Shown here piece after piece: positions 54,659 to 64,000 of a DNA stretch of 64,000 bases (the stretch's first letter is position 1; each line of letters begins with the position of its first letter). Origin of the DNA: Polytrichum commune (taxonomy: Eukaryota; Streptophyta; Polytrichopsida; Polytrichales; Polytrichaceae); assembly GCA_950295325.1 (NCBI GenBank), contig OX485805.1:44602758-44666757 (forward strand), read 5' to 3'. The position numbers and the translations under genes are program-made. Below the pieces are notes generated by a model, which saw only the letters and a program-made list of their open reading frames with translations, was not told the DNA's origin and ran no database searches.

Positions 54659-57600
54659 ATGGATTCACAGGGACCTCTGCGAGACGTCGGTGCCACCAAT
54701 CCAAATGACGTCTCCACTACCAATCCTCCCGCTGTGGGCACCAAATTCCGTGTACAAGGAAGTAGCATTCCTCCTGCACCATTCTTTCAAGGTTTTCCAC
54801 ACCATGGCAGTCAAATGCCATTCCTCTTTCCGCACTCCTTCATGCCTCCACTTCTGGGGGTGGGGTTTGCACCTCCCAACCAGGGCGGTCCTAGCGGAAA
54901 CATCAACCTGACGGCGGGCTCTCAGAAGCGTGCTTCGCAAGAATGTGTCACTGACCAATCCAAGTCCACCAAGAAGTGGAGAGTTGCTAAGAAAAAACTG
55001 GAAATCGTCGAATTGGACGACGTGAAGGACGAAGTGGAGGTCCTGAAGAGCAGTGGGCATTGGAAGTATCACTGGGTCATCCAGTTGATTAGCATTTGAG
55101 GAGAGATGCACATCACTTTCTCTGCACCCCCGAAGCAAGGTAATGTTCGTTTTTTTTTTTTTCCTTTTTATTTCAATCCGCATTCTACATCTCCTACACA
55201 CAGCTTCTGCAATGTTTTTTTCTTTCAATCCGCATTCAACATGCCATGCCCTACTCCGCAATAATTTCGAACGATGTCAAAATCTGGTCGCATCCAAATT
55301 GCGTTGCTGAGCTCTGTCAGGTTCGCCTGTATCGCATTCTGTGGCTGTCCTTAGGTGCAGACAACACCTCTTGATGCTGCTGCCGAATTCCACAGAATCC
55401 CTGCAACAGTCGCCGAATTCGGAGGATGGCTACCTCTGCAGCAGGGTACAGAGTTTACCTTTGTGGTCAGCTCCCAAGGAACAAACCTTTGTGGACTCCT
55501 GGCCGGTTTTTTTTGTTGGATTCGGCCACTAATGCAGGATACATGTGCAGTTTGCTGTGGCTGCAACTAATTCACAGCATTTTCTGCTGCACCAACAATT
55601 TTTTTTTCTGGATTTCGGCTTTGCTGTGTCGTGCACTGAATTTCTGTATTGGTTTGTATTAGCTGTGTTTATTTCTTTGCAATGCTTGCCGAGTTCTTTC
55701 CGTATATGTGAACGTGGAATCGGAAGAATTTGCAAGCAACATAAAATGTGCGCAAGTTACTGACTTGTAAATGCATCTTGCAATCCGAGGTGGTGTTCAA
55801 GTGTGGACAACTGGTCGCGGCTACATACAAAATTTGTGTCTATGTGCCCGGATTTCTCGAAGGATTGTGAACCCTTTGAGTGGTCCACCACTCTGCGGGA
55901 TCACTTTTAGTTAGAATGTTAGCATTAAAAGTTAGAATTGATAGGGAATTTAGGAAAAATTAGTTCACTTAGCATTTAGCCTAGAAGAAGGAAGGTCAAA
56001 ATGAAACTAAGTAGTGCTAGAAGATAGCAAAGTAGAAACAATGTGCTAGCTAGTAAAAACAACTAGCTAAGCAAATATTAGTAGATGCTAGTTATTAAGC
56101 AAATGTTAGTAGATGCTAGCTAAGCAAGTGTTAGTTTATTAGTTAGTGTGAGGCACACAAGACTATTGGAGGTGTTTTACGTAAGAAGATAAAATCGGCG
56201 TGAAGAATTTTGAAGACAAAAAAGAAAGAGAGCAAGGGGGATACTTGCCCACTTGCCCCCTTGCCAACTCGATGGCGGAAAAATTAGAAAGATTTCTAAA
56301 GGTTTTTTGTCGGAGCCACCTCGGCGAGAGGGTGGCAACCTCAACCGGGAAAACCCCCGAGCCAAAATTTCGGGAAAGGGTTTGAAAAATGGATCCGGTG
56401 GAGGAGGGGTCCAACCCTTTTGTGAGAGGGTTTAAAAACCCCTCCTTCCACCTTGTAGCTCTTTCTCTTTCTCTAGTTTTTGGGCGAAGCCCTGCTTCAA
56501 TGTAGTTAGGAAAAAATCCTTTAGCATGTATTCTCAATGGTCTAGAAGAAAGGCTTGAGAACCTCCTCTACTCTCTCTCTCCTAGTTAGAATGTGTGTTT
56601 ATTAACACACCAACAAAATTATTCCTTCTTTTGTAGAGGTAGGTTGGATGGTAGAGTTTTGAGTAGAGGCATTATAGACCTCATCTGCCAATGCCCTGAA
56701 GGCTTAGTTCAAAAGCTAGAACAAGATACTTATCATTTTTCTCTTAGAGAGATTTCATATAGCTATCCATAGCCGTTTCCCATTTGTGATTTGGTTGAGA
56801 TGACAATTAGTTATGGATTTTCAAAGATGGAGTAGAAAAACTGGGTGGTCTTGTGGGTAGCGGCTGCTGGATCAGACCTGCGAGCCCAATAGGAATTTTA
56901 ATTCCAAGAAATTATATTTTTCCCAAGTAGAACTTTTGTGTAGCTTTCCAAAATGGCTTAGAACATTTGATTTGAGCATGATTTGAATCAGATATGAATT
57001 GTGCAAGATGGGACACATAGTTTGAGAACTTTTGGTTGACTGCTGCATTACAGAGGACCTGCTGGGTTCACTTCGGCTTACCTTTCTAATCACATATTTT
57101 TATCAAATACATCTTTTTAATATCTCTCCAGGGTCATATAGAACGTTTGATTTGACTAAGATTTGAATTAGATATGAATTGTTGAAGGCGAGATACATAG
57201 TTTAAGCCTTCTTGATTGACTGCTGTGTTACAAGGAGTCCGCTGAATTTCTATTAGCTTAACCTGCTGATGTCATAATTTTTCTAGTTAGAGCTTGTTCA
57301 TAGCTTTCCAATGGTATAAGGAAAGCCTAGATCCAAGTAGTAAGGAATGTGCTATGAATTTTTGAAGTTAGAAGGTAGATAGGTGGGTTGGAAGGGTCGG
57401 TTGAATCGACCTCACACTTCCAACCCTCATAACTTTTGCATTTCTTATCCGATTAGAGTGATTTTTAGATCATTGGAAAGATAATTTGGTGCACTAAGTA
57501 TAAATATTATGCTTAGGATTAAATTACAGGGCAGAATAACACTTTATATTTTAATTGTTAACTAAGGTACGCTTACTACCACACTAGTTACAAAGAAGGA

Positions 57601-58944
57601 GGCAAGGTCGACGCTCGGAAAGTGGAGCAAGGAAGGAGGTAGCGGCTCGGCCTACATCAAGCCCAAATCAACCGAGGAAAATTGAGGTAAATTAACTAAC
57701 CTTAAGCCTTCCATTTAGGATTGGAGGGAGCACGGCTAAGGTACGCATTTCTAAACCCACTCACCTATCTCGTAAGGTCAAGTGGCTTGACCACTTGACC
57801 GCCAAGGGAGTACCCAATTCCATTGTTTTCGGGGCCCTTGGTATGTTTTGTGGTAGTAGCTTCATTTATTAGCAAGTTTCGTGTGTGGTAAGTCGGATTA
57901 ATCACCGACACGACCACTCTGAATGTTGTTGGTGGAAAGGTGGGGTTAATGACCCGCGAATCCACTATTATGTTGTTGGCCCCATAGATTGGGAGTAATG
58001 GCCCCAATTTATGAAGATTGCGCAACAGGTTGAACCTACAGGTCGCCCGTCACCCTGGTCCCATTGAGTTGCATTTCGTGGTCTATCCAGTGTAAACACA
58101 TTTAACAATCAAAACATACAAAATAAATCGTAAACCCTTGTTGGCAAGAGACCCGAGGTAAGGGGTGATGCCTAATATGTTAATGTAGTGAGTTAGGACG
58201 TGCAAACAAAAGTAAGTAATTAAGAAGGAATTTGTGTGAAGGGTGGGACTTAGGCCAAGTTCCCCCGCTTAGAAAACTAAATAGAACTAAATAAAGAAAT
58301 AGGAAGAATTGAATGGTCCATCAAATTGTCGTTATTCCGTTCGTTGAGTTAGGGTGGTATGAGTCACACCCGGTTGGGTGTATCAGAACCATCCCAATTC
58401 ACAAATTAGGATTGCCTTGGTTTCAAGGCTGGTGCGTCTGCGCGTAGAATAGGTTGTAGGTTAAGGTTAGAACTAGATATGAAATTGGTTAGTGGAGTTT
58501 AAAGCCACACTAGTAAAAAACTAAGCCCTAACCTCCGGAGGTACTACGACGCATATTTAATCTCCCTTAAAAATCTAACTACTCACGTTATACACCTATC
58601 ATCCGGGTTCGGCTTGGGCGCCTGCAAATGCAGGCCACCTTCACCGAAGGGCTTGTGTGATACTTTTAGGCTCCCTCGAAAGGGGGTGGCCCAAAAGTAC
58701 CACAAGGATAGCGAGGCCTGTAGTGAAAAATGGAATGCCATCTTCAACGATTACAAGGAGGACAAGGCTATGAACATGAAGTCTGGCTCGCAACGATCGG
58801 AGAAATGCCGTTGGTATCAATTGGTGGACGAGTTCATGTTCGATAGAGCTAAGGTTGTCTCACATGCCCATGCAAGCGCAGTGGATGGAGATGGAGTCAA
58901 GTGCACAACCACATCGGATACTAACACTACAGAGCAGAGGAGTG
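54659..58944 (+). pseudogene. Trihelix/Myb-SANT-like transcription factor, interrupted
   Basis: Exon 1 starts MDSQGPLRDVG (54659). It has a Pro/Phe/His-rich stretch, a basic cluster (KSTKKWRVAKKK) and then GHWKYHWVIQLISI-stop-GEMHITFSAPPKQ before the donor GG|GTAATG near 55140. The trihelix domain resumes near 55790 (CSSVDNWSRLHTKFVSMCPDF) and, once the solo LTR at 55866-58704 is skipped, continues without a break into KDSEACSEKWNAIFNDYK and SEKCRWYQLVDEFMFDRA. The stop at 55097 is TGA where CGA would keep the helix, consistent with CpG decay. Element C then cuts the gene at 58945. It was probably a DNA-binding host or TE-associated protein. Confidence 0.7.
55866..58704. mobile_element. Solo LTR, 2.84 kb (copy 2)
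   Basis: TGTGAACCC...AAAGTACCACA, flanked by a perfect 5-bp duplication AGGAT (55861-55865 and 58705-58709). Nearly identical to copy 1 at 1335-4171. It lies inside the trihelix coding exon, and its removal together with one AGGAT restores the frame. No internal genes. Confidence 0.9.
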
Positions 58945-59346
58945 AACACTATATTCGGTATTTGAAGACTTTTTGTTGATTATGAGACTATATAAGGATG
59001 TACATTTCAAAATTGGACCAGTAATGACGACTAAAAATCCCATATGTATAATGGTATGCTACTATTATTATACATAAAAGCATGGAAGTGAACAAAAATG
59101 TGAGGCATACATGAAAATAGTTGCGTATGAAATGACAACTCGTTATGAATGGAAGGGAAGATGCGAAGAATGAATGGAAGTTGAATGAATTAATTGGGAT
59201 TGAAATACAATTATAATGGAAATACCATCAATGTCTTGAGTAACTTGGAATAGCATAGAAAGTAAGCACTTAAATATGTTCTACACCTAAGCCCATTTAG
59301 GGAGTCCGTCCCACTAGTACGCTTCTAGTCACACTAGTCCGACCCA

Positions 59347-60296
59347 CTATTTTTTTTTGGCGGCCTCCATGGCTCTAAAAATCTCAGGCCCACGACTGTA
59401 TCCTTGTGTGTTGCCTGGACAAGAATATGTGTCGTTCTTGCATGTTTCAGGACGCGCTCCCGAATTGTACGAGGTGGTATTATAAGTAGAATGTGAGGGC
59501 GTTTGCGAAAGGGAACGTCTTGCGCTTCTCCGGAAGGCCAGACAACGATCGGACTCGGAAGATGCGGCCTTGAGGGCGTGCCTATCCAAGGAGGACGTGG
59601 AGGAGGGCCGGGCACCAAGCGAGCGGGTAGCCACTTGCGAAACAACGTCATAGGAAGATAATAATAGGAATGGAGTGGGGAAAATAATGAGGGCAGTTTG
59701 GGATGGGCGCTCGTAAAGAGAACGGGACGCACACGGAAGACAAGGAAAGCAAAAGCGGGAAAGGGGTTTAGGGGTAAGGAGGGCACCTTGGCTTTGGGGA
59801 CGTCCATGCGGAGAACGGTGGGAACGAGGGGGGCGTCGACGGGAGCATCCGGAGTTGATGGAACTATTGCACTGTTGGATGGCGGGGGGGAGTCGAGGCG
59901 TGGAGGGCCCACGATCGCGGAGGACGTTGCGGGGGGAGGAACGGAGTCGGTGGGGGCAAAGTCCATGCGGAGACGCCGGCTCGGCCCGCGACGAGCGACG
60001 GCGTCGTCCCTCGAGGGCGAGAGGTGTCCCAAACGAACGAGCGTCCGTTTCTCCTTGGAGAGGGGGGAGGGCGACAGGGCGTACGCGCGGGGGACAAGTG
60101 CTGGGGGCGGGCTGTTGACGACGCCGTCGTCGATGCCGACGTCGCGGGAGTAATCCACGGCCGAGGCCACGTCGACCGCCAAGAAGTGGTAGAGGGATGG
60201 CATTTGGAAGTCCGTGACGTCGCGGGAAGGGGAGGCAGGGGGCGAGAGGAGACGGGAAGGGCCGTCGACCATAGGGGCGTCGCATATGGGGGCAGA
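59347..60296 (-). pseudogene. C-terminal exon pair of element C
   Basis: Exon 1 (60296-59787, after CCCATAG, donor AAG|GTGCCC) is open for 170 codons and has VASAVDYSRD and GVVNSPPPA. It is the least damaged A-type copy of this exon. Exon 2 (about 59634-59347) reads NTTSYNSGARPE, NTQGYSRGPEIFRAMEAAKKK and stops. Its acceptor has changed from CAGGTGG to CAAGTGG, which shifts or weakens splicing. The A-type palindrome at 60030-60051 lies in exon 1. Function unknown. Confidence 0.55.
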
Positions 60297-60417
60297 CTAT
60301 GGGCAAGAACAAGAACAAGAACAAGAACAACAATCACAACAACAAAAGACATCCAAAAACGAACCTAGTATTAGTAAATGTGAACCACATGATAATAAGC
60401 AAAGACATGGAGGCATT

Positions 60418-60465
60418 TCAAATCAATTTATTGAATTTGGCGAGCCTCATGATGCTCTTATATAC
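60418..60465 (-). pseudogene. HAD exon tail of element C
   Basis: The minus strand reads VYKSIMRLAKFNKLI then TGA, matching the end of the HAD exon in element A (7955-7999). Upstream sequence is displaced by element D. It shows that the HAD stop is conserved in a third copy. Confidence 0.65.
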
Positions 60466-61526
60466 AACACTATATTCGTTAAATTGAGACTTTCTCTAGT
60501 CTCAAATTAATATATGGATCAAACAACATTCCGTGTTCCGAAACTATATTGCGAACAATCTCAAATATATTATATGTTCTAATATCCCAAATCTATTATG
60601 TGTGGACATAAGCATATATGGTAGAGCACTCAACACCAACTTCATCAACAAAAACACTTTGGGTAGAGCACTCCAAACTAGTTTCATCCAATAAACATAT
60701 AAAATGGTTTATATTATTAGCATGGTCAATAAAATATAGACATTGCAACATACAAAGTGCATGCAATAAATGCATTTTTCTTCAATGGACAATTTAGTCC
60801 CAAACTTAATAAAAAAATGAACTTCACATTTGTATTGAAATATAGTAAATGGATATTCATCCAACCCCAAACAATATAGCATTCGCAAGTTCTACCCAAA
60901 CTTTGCCCCAAGTTTGAGGAGCACACATATGAGTAATATATATTCGTCGAATTACATATTACACTATAATCATGCTAACACAATCCTACCAACTTCTCAT
61001 TTAACGTGGGTTGCTTCTTCTGCGATCCGAGCAAGGTTGTCTTTTGCAAAAGTTATGTACTTTTGAGGGATGGACACCGATCCACTATGATTTTTCCGTG
61101 GTTTCCATGCTATGAATATGGAATCTGTATCTACCCAAGATGGACCGTGCTCAGAATCCACCTTCCACCGAAAGTTAGGGTTTGTATCCCAGCCTGTATA
61201 ATGCCGAACAACATCTTCATTCCGTGATGTCGGTCGGTAGTACTCTACTTGTATTTGTCGAAAATGAGGGCTGGAAGTTACAAAATTTGGTTTGGACAAA
61301 GCTCTTGCCACCCACACTGGCTTTGCATATGTCTCATCTCCAGGACGCAAAATGAGCATATAACCTTCATGACAATCCACTGCAATGCGGAAAGATGGTG
61401 GCGGACGACTACTAGCAGGCCCCACGTAATGGTCGTCCACATCAAACTCCTCTCGAACCTCTCCATTTCCCAAAAGACTAGCCTCCGAAGCTTGTACATT
61501 GACACGTGTTTGTGGCCAAAACCCAT

Positions 61527-63264
61527 TGTGAGACCAAATCCACCACCCTTAAGCGTCCTAGTCCGGGTGATGACTTTGAGAATCACATTTATCTATCACA
61601 ACATGGAACCATATGCAAGGTGATTTTCATGTTTAAATGAACATGCATTGTCTCACTCATTGTACTTTATTAATGTTGGCCTCTTGGCTTGTGCTAGAGT
61701 TGGCTTTCTCAAGAGTCCAACCCGCGGCTTTAGCCGCACATGCCCTCAATGATTTTCCCCTTGCATACTTTGACCCAACCTCCTTTGTCTTCCCCTCGCG
61801 GAAGTCCTCCACCTTCTCCATTACTTGTGCACTTGATTTATTTAATAGAGAGGATACAAGCGTTAAAAAACGCTATTTCCCCTAATCAATCCTAAGTGCA
61901 ATTACTTATGAAACCCACACGTGCCTCCACCTAACCTAATGTGGCCAACTACTTATCTATAAACTAATATAGTCTAATATAGTCTATAAACTAATGTAAT
62001 AATATAAACTAATCAGTCTCAGCCGCAGCTAACCAGCTACCCAAAATACAGTCCCGGCCACAGCCATCCAGCTGCCTCCAATGCAATCACAACCACAGCT
62101 AACCAGCTGCCTCCAATGCAATCACAACCACAGCTAACCAGCTGCCTCCTGATACAGTCCCGGCCACAGCTAACCAGCTGCCTCCAATGCAATCACAACC
62201 ACAGCTAACCAGCTGCCTCCAATGCAGTCGCAACCACAGCTAACCAGCTGCCTCCGATGCAGTCGCAGCCGCAGTTAACCAGTTGCCTCTTGATACAGTC
62301 CCGGCCACAGCTAACCAGCTGCCTCCAATGCAATCACAACCACAGCTAACCAGCTGCCTCCAATGCAGTTGCAACCACAGCTAACCAGCTGCCTCCAATG
62401 CAGTCGCAGCCGCAGTTAACCAGTTGCCTCTTGATACAGTCCCGGCCATAGCTAACCAGCTGCCTCCAATGCAATCACAACCACAGCTAACCAGCTGCCT
62501 CCAATGCAGTCGCAACCACAGCTAACCAGCTGCCTCCGATGCAGTCGCAGCCGCAGTTAACCAGTTGCCTCTTGATACAGTCTCCCCTAGCCGCTAATCG
62601 AGCATTTCCCTAAGTCTTTGTTTTCGATCCTTTACTAATGAATTAATCTAACCCACTAATTCCACTAAATAACTACCTAATCCCCACATGTTGTCTCAAG
62701 CTCTAAGAGCTCACTCCACTTGAGAGGAATTGAGAGAGAGAACTTAACTAATTAAATTCACTAAAAACTAATGTCCTACACGCGTAGCTCAAGCTTTTAA
62801 GAGCTTGCTCCCTTGAGAGCGCTTGATGAAGAGAGAGAGAAATGAGAGAAAAAACACCTTAAGTAGCAAAGAGGGGGAGAGGGAGAGAGGGGGAAAGAGG
62901 TGAGGATAGGGTGAGAGGATTGGCACCTCCAATCACAATCCTTTAACCCTCTCCTCCAAAGTAGGGACTAATCCCCATCCACCAAGCTTCCTTCTTCCCA
63001 AACTACCAAGGTGGATCCAAAAGTGGGCATTTAACTCGCGGAGCTCACCTTGCTTCACCTTACCCCCCACTCACCTAATCAAGGCATCCTCTTATTGAAG
63101 TTAAACCTTGAAATTACTACACAACACATTCTAATGCCTAAACTTAAATCCATACCACACTTCACTCTTTTTATGTTTTGTGAATAATCATAGCACATCA
63201 AAGTCACACTAAAATTGGTTTCGAAGACTTAATCACCACATGTGGGCACCATTTTGGGCTCACA
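61527..63264. mobile_element. Solo LTR, 1.74 kb
   Basis: Begins TGTGAGACC, ends GGGCTCACA, and is flanked by a perfect CCCAT duplication (61522-61526, 63265-63269). Unrelated to the 2.84-kb LTR. It contains a long tandem array (62026-62585), GA-rich blocks (62820-62910) and no retroelement genes. Confidence 0.85.
62026..62585. repeat. About 35-bp tandem array inside the solo LTR
   Basis: Some fifteen units of ACAGCTAACCAGCTGCCTCC followed by AATGCAATCACAACC, with variants (GATACAGTCCCGGCC, GATGCAGTCGCAGCC) arranged in a higher-order order that repeats about every 140 bp. AACCAGCTG contains a CAGCTG palindrome in each unit. Confidence 0.8.
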
Positions 63265-64000
63265 CCCATGCCTTAAAGTAAGGGGTGTATCTTGATGAAG
63301 GTTTGCCAAAGCGCCACGAACACGTGTCCAATATTGTATCCAACTTCCGTAACGAAGCCAACACGATCCACCAATATCCGCTACCCTCAAACTCTCCCAA
63401 TATTGTATGAAGCCTAATATGCCTTTACAAATGTCCTCCAAATTCTTCATTAGTATTGGTTTGCAAGGCTTAGGCTCTCCGTCAGGCAACATCGTCCTTC
63501 CTTCCCCATCAACACGCCATACAAGGAGACCCTCCGGCGGGCTCCAGTCTTGTGATGTGCACAACAACTTGTATTGCATGGCGGGGACACCATCGTCACG
63601 CACGTAGAACCGAAATTGTTGTGCCTTCGTATGCCCGATCAATCGGTGAGCTCCGCTTCGAATATACGGTTCTATAAATGCCTTGAAGTCTGGAACCTCC
63701 TCAATCATATGTGGGATGACGGGAATGTTCTCCAAATCCATGTACGACTTCATCAACAATGGGATTGTTGGAAAATCCTCCTCGCGCAACTTCATGCTCC
63801 ACCGCCCAAAGGACGCATCAATATCATCGTGCATGTGGCCTACCAATAGAAAGGACACAAAAACCTCCTTGAAAATGCCTTTCGCAACCAACAACGACCA
63901 ATATGCAAAAACATATCTACTTTTATTGTCCTTCGCACAATTGTCCAATTGGACACGCAGAGTTGGGGGCAAATTCTTGGCAATCACATCTTCACTTGGT

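Larger units (their letters stand above)
58945..60465. mobile_element. Element C: A-type element, left part
   Basis: It starts AACACTATATTCGGTATTTG, the inverse of element A's right end, and its first 80 bp align with 9330-9409 reversed. The content is the C-terminal exon pair and the last 16 codons of the HAD exon, all on the minus strand. It is cut at 60465 by element D, so the rest lies beyond the window. It interrupts the trihelix gene. Confidence 0.75.
60466..64000. mobile_element. Element D: B-type element, partial
   Basis: It begins AACACTATATTCGTTAAATT and its first 200 bp are the near-perfect complement of the right end of element B (31470-31665). A DUF7869 gene follows on the minus strand, running off the window. 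It is inserted in the HAD exon of element C. Its high identity to B suggests recent activity of this subfamily. Confidence 0.8.
60997..64000 (-). pseudogene. DUF7869-type putative transposase of element D, split by a solo LTR
   Basis: Two blocks (64000-63265 and 61526-60997) are nearly identical to exon 2 of the element B gene. At the position of B's frameshift this copy has the extra T and reads AKNLPPTLRVQLDNCAKDNK without a break, so it preserves the likely ancestral frame. GHMHDDIDASF replaces GHTHDDIDASF. A 1.74-kb LTR divides the C-terminal third at HGF/HG. The 5' part is beyond the window. Confidence 0.75.

Overview
The window looks like nuclear DNA of a plant-lineage (streptophyte) genome, probably a seedless plant such as a moss, liverwort, lycophyte or fern. 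The grounds are spliceosomal introns, a CACTA element with TNP2, DUF4218 and DUF4216 genes, a Ty1/copia fragment, TTTAGGG interstitial repeats, a trihelix/Myb-SANT gene and very long solo LTRs. The species cannot be fixed from the sequence. Almost nothing here is an ordinary host gene: the window is a stack of nested mobile elements separated by AT-rich, gene-poor DNA.

Left third (1-31738). A degenerate CACTA element (SET-like fragment, TNP2, DUF4218, DUF4216; right end TAGTAGTG at 31738) sits in a copia fragment. Two members of an unfamiliar large element family are lodged in it. Element A (off-window to 9409) is a decayed copy. Element B (14691-31665, about 17 kb) looks complete: its terminal inverted repeats start AACACTATATTCG and it is flanked by a 4-bp duplication ATGA. 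B carries two divergent genes. One (28068-31134, +) encodes a DUF7869-type protein that I infer to be the transposase. The other (22035 to 16153, -) has phase-0 introns and encodes a ParB/DGQH-like domain, a circularly permuted N6/N4-methyltransferase-like domain whose catalytic motif IV is not canonical, an acidic coiled-coil linker and an FCP1-like HAD phosphatase domain (DLNGVL). Two further exons (16033-15232) follow and recur in all three copies seen.

The most striking feature is that each subfamily carries its own dispersed quasi-palindrome. B has TTTGGGTCGGTCGACCCAAA in introns, in coding exons, upstream of the ParB exon and in a 21-copy alternating array upstream of the transposase gene. 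A and C instead carry ACGAACGNNCGTTCGT. A mobile element with a ParB/methyltransferase-like protein and subfamily-specific palindromes suggests a self-recognition system (segregation-, methylation- or anti-silencing-like), comparable in logic to parS/ParB or to VANDAL/VANC. That is inference.

Middle (31739-54300). A copia integrase fragment, several small inverted-repeat elements and hairpins, one 112-codon ORF behind a GA-rich leader, and long stretches in which I recognise nothing.

Right (54330-64000). A trihelix gene (54659-58944) is split by a 2.84-kb solo LTR (55866-58704, perfect AGGAT duplication) that is nearly identical to the one inside element A. The trihelix gene is then interrupted by element C (58945 onward, A-type). 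Inside C is element D (60466 onward, B-type), whose DUF7869 gene is in turn split by a 1.74-kb solo LTR (61527-63264, perfect CCCAT duplication).
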